64,000 nt of DNA from Nonlabens arenilitoris (GCF_002954765.1 NZ_MTPW01000001.1:2431501-2495500), one strand, 5' to 3'; positions 27,183 to 35,812 are shown, counted from the first letter of the stretch. Notes: a model not told the origin generated them from the letters alone. Translations and numbers: made by a program.

Positions 27183-29264
27183 ATGTATAAGTGTTTGATT
27201 TCCTTTTGTTTATGTGTTTTAGCTTTCGCGAAAGCGGACTCACAACAAAAAATAGTGGATACTACTAAGACTGAAAAACTAGAAGAAATTGTGCTAACTG
27301 CCACGCGCACAGAACGTCAATTATCTTCATTACCATTACCAGTCACATTGATTTCTAAAAAGAAAATAACGCAATCTGGTACAGTACGTCTTAATGAAAT
27401 TCTTAATGAGCAAACTGGTATTATTACCGTGGCAGACGAAAGCGGCTTTGAAGGTGTTCAAATTCAAGGTATTTCATCAGATTATATCTTAATATTAATT
27501 GATGGAGTGCCCTTAGTAGGTCGCAGTGCAGGAAATTTTGATTTGAGTAGACTTACCGTAGGTAATATCAAACAAATTGAAGTCGTAAAAGGACCATCAA
27601 GTAGTTTATATGGTAGTGAAGCGCTAGGTGGTGTTATCAATATTATTACTGAAAAGCCTAGAAGTCATCAACTTAAAGGTGATGTTTCTTATAGAATAGG
27701 AAGTTTTGCCCAGCAAGATATCAATCTTAATCTCAATAAGAAATTTAATAAATGGCGTGTCGGGTTGTTTGCAAATCGTTTCTCGAGTAACGGTTATGAT
27801 TTAACACCAGACACAGATGGACAGACTGTAAATCCCTTTACAAATTATACACTCAATTCTCGTGTGTTTTATGACTTCAGTGATGATCTGTCCCTTTTCA
27901 CATCTGCTAGATATTATGATCAATCTCAGGAAGCTGACTTTTCATTAGATAATGTTTTATATGAAGGAGATAGCAAGGAAAAAGAGTGGAATGCACATGC
28001 GAGACTGGATCATCAATGGAATGAACGTCTGTCTGCGTCTTATGAGTTTTACTACACAAACTATAAAGCAAATGAATTACTTCAAAGCATTATAGATGAT
28101 GAAATACTTAGTAATAGTGATTTTGACCAGACCTTATTGCGTCCAGAAATAAGAACTAATTATGAGCTTTCTACAAATAGTACACTTAGCGCTGGTATGG
28201 GCTATCAAGTTGAAGCATTAGATAGAACATTTTTTGATCAACGAGTTCAATTTGATTCTCAATATATCTATGCGCAATATGATGTCAATCTCAATGATAA
28301 GTGGAATGTAATAGCTGGTGCACGATATGACAATCACTCTGAATATAGGGACCAGTTCAGTCCTAAACTTGCTGCTCTATATCAACTAAATGACTTTATA
28401 GCTTTAAAGGGATCTGTAGGGTATGGTTTTAAAGCGCCAGATTTTAGACAATTATATTTTGATTTTACAAACTCATCGGTAGGGTATACCGTATTAGGAT
28501 ACAATGTCGCAGTTGATAAATTGAATGAATTACAAGAACAAGATCAAATTTTAGATGTTGTGGTACCACTTAGTGAATTGAATGATCCTCTCGAGGCAGA
28601 AAGCAGTATAGGGTATAACCTAGGGGCAACTTACAAGAAAGGTAAATGGAATGCAGAGTTAAACCTATTCCGTAATGATTTTAAAAATTTAATTGATACT
28701 AGAATTATAGCACGTAAAACTAATGGTCAAAATGTATTTAGTTATGTCAATTATGACGAAATCTACACCGCAGGATTTGAACTGAATACAGGCTATAAAT
28801 GGAATAAAAACATTCGATTAAGTGCCGGATATCAGCTGCTTTATGCATTTGATAAAGCAAAAGAAAAAGCTGTTAAAGATGGTCGTGTATTTATACGTGA
28901 TGCACAAACTAATCAGTCCGTAGCTATTGAGAGATCTGAATATTTTGGACTGGTGAATCGCTCACGTCACAATGCTAATTTTAAAATCTTTTATGATTTA
29001 AAAAAGTATCGATCAAATATCAATCTAAGACTGTTATATAGAAGTAAGTATGGTCAATTTGATACTAACGGTAATGGACTTATCGATAGCTATGATAGTA
29101 GTTTTATTGATGGATACCTTACTGCAAATGTAGCTGCTACAAAAACTTTTTATAACAAGTTTGATTTACAAATAGGTGCAAATAACCTTTTGAACTATAC
29201 AGATAACAACATTCCTACATTACCAGGGATTCAAGGTTACCTTAAAATTAATTATCAATTCTAA
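27183..29264 (+). CDS. TonB-dependent receptor, HmuR-like
   Basis: I start at ATG 27183 (MYKCLISF), which gives a normal signal peptide ending LAFAKA-DSQ; the 24 upstream in-frame residues overlap the promoter. The 693-residue outer-membrane protein has a TonB box-like start (LEEIVLTATR), a plug domain up to about residue 150 (LIDGVPLVG, VKGPSSSLYGSEALGGVINI) and a 22-strand-type barrel to the C-terminal LKINYQF. The next gene encodes a HmuY-like protein and then a Fur-family regulator, so haem or iron is the likely substrate. The dispersed palindrome lies in the signal peptide coding region and supplies its AFAKA. The start has the best promoter seen in the window. Confidence 0.88.
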   Translation: MYKCLISFCLCVLAFAKADSQQKIVDTTKTEKLEEIVLTATRTERQLSSLPLPVTLISKKKITQSGTVRLNEILNEQTGIITVADESGFEGVQIQGISSDYILILIDGVPLVGRSAGNFDLSRLTVGNIKQIEVVKGPSSSLYGSEALGGVINIITEKPRSHQLKGDVSYRIGSFAQQDINLNLNKKFNKWRVGLFANRFSSNGYDLTPDTDGQTVNPFTNYTLNSRVFYDFSDDLSLFTSARYYDQSQEADFSLDNVLYEGDSKEKEWNAHARLDHQWNERLSASYEFYYTNYKANELLQSIIDDEILSNSDFDQTLLRPEIRTNYELSTNSTLSAGMGYQVEALDRTFFDQRVQFDSQYIYAQYDVNLNDKWNVIAGARYDNHSEYRDQFSPKLAALYQLNDFIALKGSVGYGFKAPDFRQLYFDFTNSSVGYTVLGYNVAVDKLNELQEQDQILDVVVPLSELNDPLEAESSIGYNLGATYKKGKWNAELNLFRNDFKNLIDTRIIARKTNGQNVFSYVNYDEIYTAGFELNTGYKWNKNIRLSAGYQLLYAFDKAKEKAVKDGRVFIRDAQTNQSVAIERSEYFGLVNRSRHNANFKIFYDLKKYRSNINLRLLYRSKYGQFDTNGNGLIDSYDSSFIDGYLTANVAATKTFYNKFDLQIGANNLLNYTDNNIPTLPGIQGYLKINYQF
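27222..27235. repeat. dispersed palindrome, copy 5, in the receptor signal peptide
   Basis: GCTTTCGCGAAAGC is a perfect 14-bp core and encodes AFAKA just before the predicted signal peptidase site. Confidence 0.8.
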
Positions 29265-29294
29265 CAATAATCAATAACCATAATTACATCCAAA

Positions 29295-29912
29295 ATGAAA
29301 AAAATGAAAACATTACAAACACTAGCCATTGCTTTACTATTTATAGGTTTTACCTCTTGTGATAACGATGACGATATGAACTCTACCGTTGCTTTAGAAA
29401 TTGATACTATATCTAATTTATATGCACCACAAACTGGTGGGCAAGGTCAGCCTATAGGTGGAGAATTTACAAAATTTGACTTTGCCACAGGTTTAGAAAC
29501 TACTAGTGATACAGATTGGGATATTGCTTTTAGAGGAACAACTATTGCCATTAATGGTGGTACAGAAACAGGAACTGCAGATGAACCTGCTCGCACTGGT
29601 GATGCAGCAGCTACCATTGTTACAGGAACTTTTAATAGTATACAATCGGTAGATGGATTTACATTTAATCAAGATAGCTCTACGTCATTTGCCATTCCAA
29701 CTGGTAGTGATAATGGCTGGTATAATTATAATTTCATGACTAATATAGTATCGCCTATTCCAGGACAGGTTATAGTAATAAGAACTAGAGATGGTAGATA
29801 TGCTAAGATTGAAATCCTTAGCTATTATGAAAATCAAGATACCACTGCAGAAGGTCGTTACTACACCTTTAACTATGTCTATAATCCTAATCAAGGAGAG
29901 ACTAGCTTTTAA
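29295..29912 (+). CDS. HmuY family haem-binding lipoprotein
   Basis: The 205-residue product has a lipoprotein signal (FIGFTSC, cysteine at residue 22) followed by an acidic linker. It then shows the HmuY pattern: FDFATGLETTSDTDWDIAFRG at about 60-80, TIAINGGTETG, then late strands with YYTFNYVYNP. HmuY proteins are surface haemophore-like proteins that pass haem to a HmuR-type TonB receptor, and that receptor gene ends 30 nt upstream. The axial histidines known from one HmuY are not a family constant, and I cannot assign ligands here. A 15-bp terminator stem follows. Confidence 0.85.
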   Translation: MKKMKTLQTLAIALLFIGFTSCDNDDDMNSTVALEIDTISNLYAPQTGGQGQPIGGEFTKFDFATGLETTSDTDWDIAFRGTTIAINGGTETGTADEPARTGDAAATIVTGTFNSIQSVDGFTFNQDSSTSFAIPTGSDNGWYNYNFMTNIVSPIPGQVIVIRTRDGRYAKIEILSYYENQDTTAEGRYYTFNYVYNPNQGETSF

Positions 29913-29934
29913 GTGACATCAACTCATCTACCTA

Positions 29935-29981
29935 AATAGATAAAAGACTTTTAATATATACTTAATAGTCTTTTATCTATT
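29935..29981 (+). terminator. hairpin after the HmuY gene
   Basis: A perfect 15-bp stem (AATAGATAAAAGACT at 29935-29949 with its complement at 29967-29981) with a 17-nt loop. It is AT-rich, so it may stabilise the 3' end more than it terminates. Confidence 0.6.
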
Positions 29982-30001
29982 CTTACAAATAAAAATCTTA
30001 A

Positions 30002-30025
30002 ACCTCAATAGAATAGGATTGAGGT
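30002..30025. promoter_or_regulatory. dyad upstream of the Fur-family gene
   Basis: ACCTCAAT and ATTGAGGT form a perfect 8-bp inverted repeat around 8 nt, ending 19 nt before the start codon. It is a candidate autoregulatory site. Confidence 0.45.
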
Positions 30026-30044
30026 CATAATAAATAATGCAATT

Positions 30045-30497
30045 ATGGCTTGTATAAGTAGTTTTAAAATTATTAAAGAACGATTTACAGTTTATCTAGA
30101 AGAAAATGGACATCGCAAGACGCCAGAACGTTATGCAATTCTAGAAGAAATATATAATGCCACAGAGCATCTGGATGTCGATATGCTTTTTTTAAGAATG
30201 AAGAATAAAAATTATAGAGTCAGTAGGGCGACATTATATAATACGTTGGACATTTTGTTAGAATCTAAACTGGTTCGTAAACATCAGTTTGATAACAATA
30301 CAGCTTTCTATGAAAAATCTTTCTTTGATGGTAAACACGACCATATTATAATGACGGACACAGGAGAAGTTCTAGAATTCTCTGATCCTATGGTGCATGA
30401 GATTAAGAAAACTATAGAAGAGGTATTTAACGTTTCTATTGAAGAACATTCCCTTTACTTTTATGCTACAAAAAATGCCGAGAAAGAAAAGGAATAA
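30045..30497 (+). CDS. Fur family transcriptional regulator
   Basis: The 150-residue protein has the Fur winged helix at about 15-85: [16 protein letters not shown], then [19 protein letters not shown] as recognition helix. The dimerisation domain follows, with KHDHIIM at about 102-108 as a metal-binding strand. It lacks the C-terminal CxxC pairs of zinc-structural Fur proteins. Its position behind the TonB receptor and HmuY genes argues for iron- or haem-dependent control of this cluster; peroxide or zinc sensing (PerR, Zur) cannot be excluded from sequence. The following DNA is the left junction of an integrated island. Confidence 0.88.
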   Translation: MACISSFKIIKERFTVYLEENGHRKTPERYAILEEIYNATEHLDVDMLFLRMKNKNYRVSRATLYNTLDILLESKLVRKHQFDNNTAFYEKSFFDGKHDHIIMTDTGEVLEFSDPMVHEIKKTIEEVFNVSIEEHSLYFYATKNAEKEKE

Positions 30498-30535
30498 GTC
30501 ATTTTAATAGCCTGTAAAAGATCTTTTTTGATCGT

Positions 30536-30553
30536 TTACTTCCCAATACAAAA
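30536..30553. other. left attachment site (displaced mnmE tail)
   Basis: TTACTTCCCAATACAAAA reads on the minus strand as TTT TGT ATT GGG AAG TAA, FCIGK plus stop. It matches the live mnmE end with three changes, all at third codon positions. Confidence 0.8.
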
Positions 30554-30591
30554 AGTAAAGTAATGCTGTATATCAGTTAGTTATGTCTATT

Positions 30592-30611
30592 GGGCAACAA
30601 ATAGGCAACAA
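30592..30611. repeat. GGGCAACAA arm-type repeats, left end
   Basis: GGGCAACAA at 30592-30600 and aGGCAACAA at 30603-30611, 40-60 bp inside the left attachment site. The same word occurs three times at the right end. Confidence 0.55.
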
Positions 30612-30656
30612 TAAACTATAAATAAGAGATAATAAGAGCAAGTAAATGTAGGGAGA

Positions 30657-31169
30657 TTAGAACGAATTGATAAGCGAATATAAACCTTTTTTCTTTGTTT
30701 TAGCCCTCAAATTAAGTGCTTGGTACTTTGGTAACTCTGAACAGAAAACCTTGTTGTATGGCTTTGCATAACCTCTTCTGACCATTATTTCATTAAGCGT
30801 TTTGCCATTTGGCAAAATGATATAAGCTAATGTTCTTCCAAAAGCATCAGTAAGATTTGATTGTTCTTGGACTATGGTAACGCTTGTTTGTGGTTTGGCT
30901 TTTTTAAGTAGAAATTTCATAGACTTAAAACCCAACTCAATTAAATAAGTGCCTGAGATATTCACTTCTCTTTCATCTTGCTTTAATTTTCTACAAACTT
31001 TTATCTCTGGAGCATCAATACCTAATAGCCTTATTTCTTCTTCATCATTTGTGAAAATATTTTTAACGATTAGTCCGTCTCCGTCCAACACTTTAACCAC
31101 TTCATAGTGTGGTCTTACCCTTGTTTGTTTATTAGCACTTGTTTGCATTTGTTTACGTTTTTTAATCAA
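30657..31169 (-). CDS. thermonuclease (SNase-like) family protein
   Basis: The 170-residue protein is an SNase domain from about residue 22. Landmarks are VVKVLDGDGLIVK (calcium-site aspartates), IRLLGIDAPE (arginine and glutamate near the active site) and AFGRTLAYI. The C-terminal helix has ALNLRAKTKKKGLY. Members hydrolyse RNA and DNA with calcium. There is no clear signal peptide, although the N-terminus is basic; a later start, MQTSANKQ at residue 8, is possible. It is the first gene inside the left end of the island and is divergent from the next gene. Confidence 0.82.
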   Translation of the reverse strand: MIKKRKQMQTSANKQTRVRPHYEVVKVLDGDGLIVKNIFTNDEEEIRLLGIDAPEIKVCRKLKQDEREVNISGTYLIELGFKSMKFLLKKAKPQTSVTIVQEQSNLTDAFGRTLAYIILPNGKTLNEIMVRRGYAKPYNKVFCSELPKYQALNLRAKTKKKGLYSLINSF

Positions 31170-31199
31170 TTGATAGTCAATATGTTAGACTTATCTTTG
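31170..31199 (+). promoter_or_regulatory. promoter of the 31241 gene
   Basis: TTG (31170-31172), 19 nt, TATCTTTG (31192-31199): a close match to the Bacteroidota vegetative promoter. The start codon is 41 nt downstream. Confidence 0.65.
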
Positions 31200-31240
31200 T
31201 AATAGTAAGAATTATTATTAACATTTAAAAATTTAGAAAA

Positions 31241-32044
31241 ATGGCAAGACAGAAAGGTCCCCTAAAATATGTCGGTACTCTTGGAGATATTAGACATTTT
31301 AAAATTAAAGGAAATGAAGGTTATTTTGCAGGTTTGACTGGTGGTCCAACTGCTGAACAAATTGCAACTGACCCAGCATTTCAAAGAACTCGTGAAAATA
31401 TGAACGAATTTGGAGGTTGTGCAATGGTTGGTAAATCCGTAAGAGTCGGATTAGCAAGCCTAATGAAAAATATGGCAGACAGTCAAGTGACTGGAAGATT
31501 AACTGCTATAATGAAAAAAATCAATTTAGAAGATGGTTCTGAAGCCAGAGGTAGACGAGCTGTGTTGGTTTCTGCAGTACCAAACTATTTGAAAGGATTT
31601 GATTTTAATAGATTCACTTCTTTCAATGGTGCTTTTAATGCTCCGTTCACAATTACTCCTGCTGGTTCTCGTGATAGTTCAACTTTGGATGTTCCTGCAT
31701 TCAATCCGTTGAATTACTTAAACATTCCAGCCGGTGCAACTCACTTTAGAATTATCAATGCTATTTCAGTATTGTCTGATTATGAGTTCAACACTACTAC
31801 AAAGGTTTATGAGCCTAAAGAGGCAAGTTTGAATGAATTGAAAGATGTTCAGTATTCTGCTTATTTACCTGTGGATTCGGTTACTGCTTTGGTTTCATTG
31901 GTTGCAACATTACCAGGTTCTCCAACTATGACAACTGATGTAAGTGTTTTAAACTCTATCGGTATTGAGTTCTATCAAGAAGTAGGTTCAAACTACTATG
32001 TATTTGCACAAGGTAACGCCTTAAAGATTTCCGAAATATTCTAA
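31241..32044 (+). CDS. conserved hypothetical island protein
   Basis: The 267-residue protein starts MARQKGPLKYVGTLGDIRHF, with KGNEGYFAGLTGGP soon after. It has no signal peptide, membrane helix or known catalytic motif. The first half is basic and rich in glycine and arginine (SEARGRRAVLVSAVP). The second half is predicted beta-rich, with repeated hydrophobic strands. I do not recognise the family. Base use is more even than in the neighbours. It has its own good promoter (31170-31199) and a strong terminator (32077-32106), so it is a stand-alone unit that may be highly expressed. A structural or DNA-coating role is possible but not supported by any motif. Confidence 0.7.
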   Translation: MARQKGPLKYVGTLGDIRHFKIKGNEGYFAGLTGGPTAEQIATDPAFQRTRENMNEFGGCAMVGKSVRVGLASLMKNMADSQVTGRLTAIMKKINLEDGSEARGRRAVLVSAVPNYLKGFDFNRFTSFNGAFNAPFTITPAGSRDSSTLDVPAFNPLNYLNIPAGATHFRIINAISVLSDYEFNTTTKVYEPKEASLNELKDVQYSAYLPVDSVTALVSLVATLPGSPTMTTDVSVLNSIGIEFYQEVGSNYYVFAQGNALKISEIF

Positions 32045-32076
32045 GATGCCATTTTAGAGATTTATGGAATTAGAAG

Positions 32077-32106
32077 AAAGCCTGCTCATTTGAGTAGGCT
32101 TTTCTT
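32077..32106 (+). terminator. intrinsic terminator after the 31241 gene
   Basis: An 11-bp stem (AAAGCCTGCTC with GAGTAGGCTTT, one G-U pair) has a 4-nt loop and is followed by a T-rich tract. Confidence 0.8.
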
Positions 32107-32200
32107 TTTGGCACTCTGTAAGGTTTGCATTTTTTTATTAAGACGGTGCAATCATATTGGGCTATAATATGACTTATACAGTACTCAAATATGAGTAGCC

Positions 32201-32635
32201 CTAAGAATATCGCTTTTTAGAAATATAGCGATAGAAAACCGCCCTACGTGCATCATCAATGAGTTTTAGATTAAGTTTATAAACCTTTTCTTGCTCTTCT
32301 AAAAGCTGTAAGGCTTTGACCGACTTTTTAAAAATTGGAATATCATTATTTGCCTGTTCAAATCCATTTAAAATGCCTTGTTTAAGGTCGTTTTTTGTGA
32401 TGAATGGAATAACTGAACCTTTTAAATAGTAATGAAAGGATTTTGCACGCCATAGCCCAAAGGATAACCAATATAACTGCTCTTTGGCTTCCTCTGTGGG
32501 TGCTATCAAAATGAAGCAATTCGGACAAGGTTGTTTTAGTGGCTTTCCGCTGTTCATCCCTTTGTTCAAAATGTAGAAATGTGGCTTTTCAGTTTCGGCT
32601 GATGGTCTGTAAGTTTTTAGAGTGAATTTTGTCAT
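32201..32635 (-). CDS. DUF6943-like island protein
   Basis: The 144-residue basic protein contains KPHFYILNKGMNSGKPL at about 18-34, CPNCFILIAPTEEAKEQLYW at about 37-56, and FGLWRAKSFHYYLKGSVIPF. This order is what I remember for DUF6943, found in Bacteroidota mobile elements with no known activity. A single CPNC pair could bind a metal as a dimer. No signal peptide or membrane helix is present. It ends 160 bp from a strong terminator on the other strand and borders the large noncoding region. Confidence 0.7.
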   Translation of the reverse strand: MTKFTLKTYRPSAETEKPHFYILNKGMNSGKPLKQPCPNCFILIAPTEEAKEQLYWLSFGLWRAKSFHYYLKGSVIPFITKNDLKQGILNGFEQANNDIPIFKKSVKALQLLEEQEKVYKLNLKLIDDARRAVFYRYISKKRYS

Positions 32636-33372
32636 TTTCCGAGAATTTTAGTTGGCTTCCGAAATCCCCTTCACAAAATTTTTTGACAAAGAAAAAAACG
32701 AAAAAAAAAGAAAGCCATACAACTGGTGGTGGAAAGTGAGCTGACAAGGTTTTTAAGGAAAATACTACCCCTTGTGGGTGGAGATTTTTTTAAAACCCGT
32801 AGGGCTTGACCTTTTCAGACCAATTGTAACCACCTACATTTGCTGCCTTTTTTATTCTTTTGGCATAACATTATTTACTACTTCTCTTATTTGTAAAATG
32901 CTTGTTGTGTTGTTCAATTCCTTTGGGGAAATATGACCAGAAAAAAAATAAACTATACCTATTCTAAAAGCGTGGGCTGGTGTGTGGCAAGTGTAGCGAT
33001 TGAAAGAAACGGAACTAAATGCGGTGGGATGGAATGAAGTAATACTGTATGCATTGCAAGGTTGCAGACTTTGCAAACTTTACAATTTACTGCAAAGTTG
33101 TTGTGCGGTGGGCTTGCATACGGATTGCGTAATGGAATAATGTGTGGCTTAGTGAAGTGTAGAGAATGAGCTACTCTTGCTTGCCTTATTAGGTGTTAGT
33201 GGGTATATGCAATGAAAGAATGTAGGCACGAAATGAGAGAATGAAATGTACCTACTATAAACCGACATTAACTCATAGTTTATTTTTTTTCTGACCGCTG
33301 AAAAGGGTGGTGGGGAATTGTTGGTTTTTCGGTTGGTGAAGTAGGTTTAAAGCGTTGGCAATGAGCGGATAC

Positions 33373-33460
33373 TTAACATAATGTTATTATAGGACATAGG
33401 CTTTAGCCCGTAATGCAATGAAGCCCTTGTGGTATGTACTATAATGCCACATTATGTTAA
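33373..33460. ncRNA. long imperfect hairpin A
   Basis: TTAACATAATG (33373-33383) pairs with CATTATGTTAA (33450-33460). Inside, ATTATAG pairs with CTATAAT (33386-33392 and 33439-33445), ACATA with TATGT, and GGCTT with AAGCC. About 28 pairs in 88 nt, in nested order. Strand and function unknown. Confidence 0.5.
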
Positions 33461-33471
33461 TGTAGCTTTGG

Positions 33472-33631
33472 GTTGTTATTTTCTGGCACAAGTTGCACAG
33501 AGCGGTACTTTGGAGTGCATACGCCTTTTTGCTTTTGTGTGTTGGCATAGCTCTTTACTACCGCAGGAACGAGGATAGTAATGTGCTATAATTAGCGTTG
33601 GCTTGCAAAAAGTGTGACAGAAAATAACAAC
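33472..33631. ncRNA. long-range stem B
   Basis: GTTGTTATTTTCTG (33472-33485) is perfectly complementary to 33618-33631. After one mismatch CACA pairs with TGTG, and TTGCA (33493-33497) with TGCAA (33604-33608). The enclosed 100 nt contains GCGGTA/TACCGC (33502-33507 and 33559-33564) and a GCTA-TAAT-TAGC hairpin (33585-33596). Confidence 0.5.
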
Positions 33632-33651
33632 TGTAGCGTGGGAAGAGCGGA

Positions 33652-33753
33652 AGCCTATAAAAAGACAGAGGAGTTATGAGGCACGAATAACGTTGGATTT
33701 TTATAGGCTGGGGAAAGAAACCTACGGAACCAACCGTTATTAAAGACGTGCCT
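33652..33753. ncRNA. pseudoknot-like double structure C
   Basis: AGCCTATAAAAA (33652-33663) pairs perfectly with 33698-33709. The loop segment 33679-33696 can pair with 33730-33753 over 18 bp with a 5-nt and a 1-nt bulge. The two helices cross, so they form either a pseudoknot or two exclusive states. A GTGCC-TGT-GGCAC hairpin (33748-33760) competes with the outer end. Confidence 0.5.
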
Positions 33754-33777
33754 GTGGCACACCTTATTATTTAACTA

Positions 33778-35805
33778 TTATAAAAACCATAGATTATTTT
33801 TACCGAAGTCTGGTAGTTTATCTCCTTCAAAATGAGGGAATATTTGGGCTACCATTTCAGGGTATTTTATGGTTACTGGTAAGTTTTGTTGTTTTACGGA
33901 TTTCCAATACATTCTGCTGAATTGATATACTTGGTCTATCAACTCTTTTACAATTGCTATATCCTCAAAATAGTCTTGTTCTGTACAATATAGACTTAGC
34001 TTTACAGGGAATGGATGGTCTTTTGCAAAACCGTTACTACTGTATTTGGCATTGTTAAATAACAAATATTTTAGATGTGCAATCTCTATAATTGTACCAC
34101 TTAAAGGCATTAACGCATCATCATTGGTATCGAATGCTACATAGTCGCTTGATTCTGTTTTATTGATAGTTACTATAACTATTGGAATATCTAATTTTAA
34201 TCTTCCTAAAGTTTTTTGAATTGGGTCTATTTCGTCTTTGCTTATTGGCTTATAGTAGTGAATGATTAGTCTTTCTGCTTTATTATCATTATCTACCACA
34301 AATTTTAAAATCTGTTTTCCTATTGCTCCAGCTATTAAGTCAAATTCATTATCTCTAAAACAATCAAATCCTTTAAATTCTCCTTTGTTATTAAAACAGA
34401 ATGCACTACCTACAAAACGAGTATTGGTTTCCATTGATTTAAAAGCACCTACACCCACAATTAACTCTTGTTTCAGTTCTCTATCTAAACGCCAAGGAAT
34501 ACCGTCTATTTTAGCTAATAATGCAGGTGTGATATTCTCTAAGAATGCACCAAAATAGGCATTATTGATACTCTCTTTGTAAATTACTTGTGAGGTTATT
34601 TCGTGCTTTAAAAGCTCTTCTTTTACTTGATAATATAAGTGTTTGTTATCTTCATCCTCTTTATGTATTGGGCTTACATAAACCGCAACATATCTTGTAT
34701 TTGGTTGTTTCTCTAAATTGATTAGATGATTTTTGATTTCTTTTATTGCAGTATCAGGACTTTCAAATGCTAAACTGGTATCGTTATCCATATAAAATGG
34801 TTGACGAATATGTTTTTTTAGCGGTGGGAAGAACGATTTATATCCTTTTTCAAAATAGTTATATAATTTAACTACATAGTCTGCTCTATCAGGTTTATGG
34901 TAGATAAAAAAGAACCTTACATTATCGTGTGGACTTGATTTGTAAGGACCAGGATTTTTCATTCCTGCTTTTGGGTCTATACCTACACCATCATAAAACC
35001 TTAAATTGTTTGAGTGATAATGTGTTTGCAACACTTCATCTTCTGGAATATCGAAAAAGCCATTTTCATCTAATGGTAGTATGGCTCTAAATTCATCTGT
35101 ATTTAGATAATTGTTATAAAAAGAGGTTATGTGATTAAAGTAAGGTTTGTATCTATTTCCTTTTCTTGGTACTGTATGCGGTATTTCTAAATGGTTTTTA
35201 AGCGGTATATTGAGTAATGGATATACTTGGTCTAAATGTTGTTTTGCATCTTCTGAAAGGTATTTAAAACGTTGTATTTCTTTGTTGTAAATTACTGTTT
35301 TGAAATATTCCGTAGGAATATTGATTTCATCAATACTTGTAGTTGCAACTTTAGAAGTACTATCATACGACAAAAGCAATGCAGGACTTTTTGTTAAACC
35401 TGAAAACTCAATTTTTAGGGTGTATTTGTTATAACTGTTGTATTTGGTTGTTGATGCTTTAGCATCTAATAACCATACTTCTATATCGCCTACATAATTG
35501 AATTGTATTGCATCTGCAATATCAATGAAATACTGATACACCAAACGAGTATAAAGGTGCTTTGCAAACTTGATGCTGCTGTATAAATCTACTTTGGTCT
35601 TGAGTATGCAATCTTCTGTATCTTCAAAATTGGAGTAGTAATATTTATGTTTTACAACTTCTTCTTTTTGATTATCCCATAACTCATTGGGAAGTTCGGT
35701 TCTATGTATAGGGAAATAACCTTCTTTTTTCTCGGTATAAAATCCAAACTCCTTTTGAATAGAAGGGTGTTTGAATGGGATGATATTTATAGTAAGGTTA
35801 TTCAT
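33778..35805 (-). CDS. prokaryotic Argonaute, probably cleavage-inactive
   Basis: Argonautes bind a short guide and find complementary nucleic acid. The 675-residue protein has N-terminal and PAZ/linker-like regions to about 360. A MID domain follows (371-440) with the guide 5'-phosphate residues Y391/Y392, K395, Q406 and K432, then LAKIDGIPW. The PIWI domain runs from about 445 to the C-terminal NLWFL. In PIWI, the strand that usually carries the first catalytic Asp reads ELIVGVGAFKS (Gly 453), and the usual RDG position reads IHYYKPIS. The DEDX tetrad therefore seems lost and the protein may act as a sensor. It starts 7 nt after an Fe-S/PD-(D/E)XK nuclease gene, the likely effector. Alignment is needed to confirm inactivity. 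Confidence 0.85.
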   Translation of the reverse strand: MNNLTINIIPFKHPSIQKEFGFYTEKKEGYFPIHRTELPNELWDNQKEEVVKHKYYYSNFEDTEDCILKTKVDLYSSIKFAKHLYTRLVYQYFIDIADAIQFNYVGDIEVWLLDAKASTTKYNSYNKYTLKIEFSGLTKSPALLLSYDSTSKVATTSIDEINIPTEYFKTVIYNKEIQRFKYLSEDAKQHLDQVYPLLNIPLKNHLEIPHTVPRKGNRYKPYFNHITSFYNNYLNTDEFRAILPLDENGFFDIPEDEVLQTHYHSNNLRFYDGVGIDPKAGMKNPGPYKSSPHDNVRFFFIYHKPDRADYVVKLYNYFEKGYKSFFPPLKKHIRQPFYMDNDTSLAFESPDTAIKEIKNHLINLEKQPNTRYVAVYVSPIHKEDEDNKHLYYQVKEELLKHEITSQVIYKESINNAYFGAFLENITPALLAKIDGIPWRLDRELKQELIVGVGAFKSMETNTRFVGSAFCFNNKGEFKGFDCFRDNEFDLIAGAIGKQILKFVVDNDNKAERLIIHYYKPISKDEIDPIQKTLGRLKLDIPIVIVTINKTESSDYVAFDTNDDALMPLSGTIIEIAHLKYLLFNNAKYSSNGFAKDHPFPVKLSLYCTEQDYFEDIAIVKELIDQVYQFSRMYWKSVKQQNLPVTIKYPEMVAQIFPHFEGDKLPDFGKNNLWFL

Positions 35806-35812
35806 TTACATA

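Larger units (their letters stand above)
32636..33777. other. 1.1-kb noncoding, structured region
   Basis: No open frame has coding character. Base composition is richer in G (notably TGTG, GGTG and GTGG words) than the neighbouring genes. From 33068 on it is full of inverted repeats: ACTTTGCA/TGCAAAGT (33068-33075 and 33091-33098), and the three large structures listed separately at 33373-33753. It lies at the 3' end of the Argonaute operon. A structured RNA, a transfer or replication origin, or a remnant of a lost element are all possible. Confidence 0.6.

Noticed and set aside
32852..33076. Possible 74-residue minus-strand frame in the noncoding region
   Set aside because: Composition and codon use are not protein-like, it overlaps inverted repeats, and no start context or family pattern supports it.
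33686..33741. Integron attC-like site
   Set aside because: A GTTGGAT core fits GTTRRRY, but the partner RYYYAAC is missing and the order of the two cores is reversed.
34262..34558. 98-residue plus-strand frame in the Argonaute gene
   Set aside because: Shadow of the PIWI coding sequence; no promoter and no independent support.
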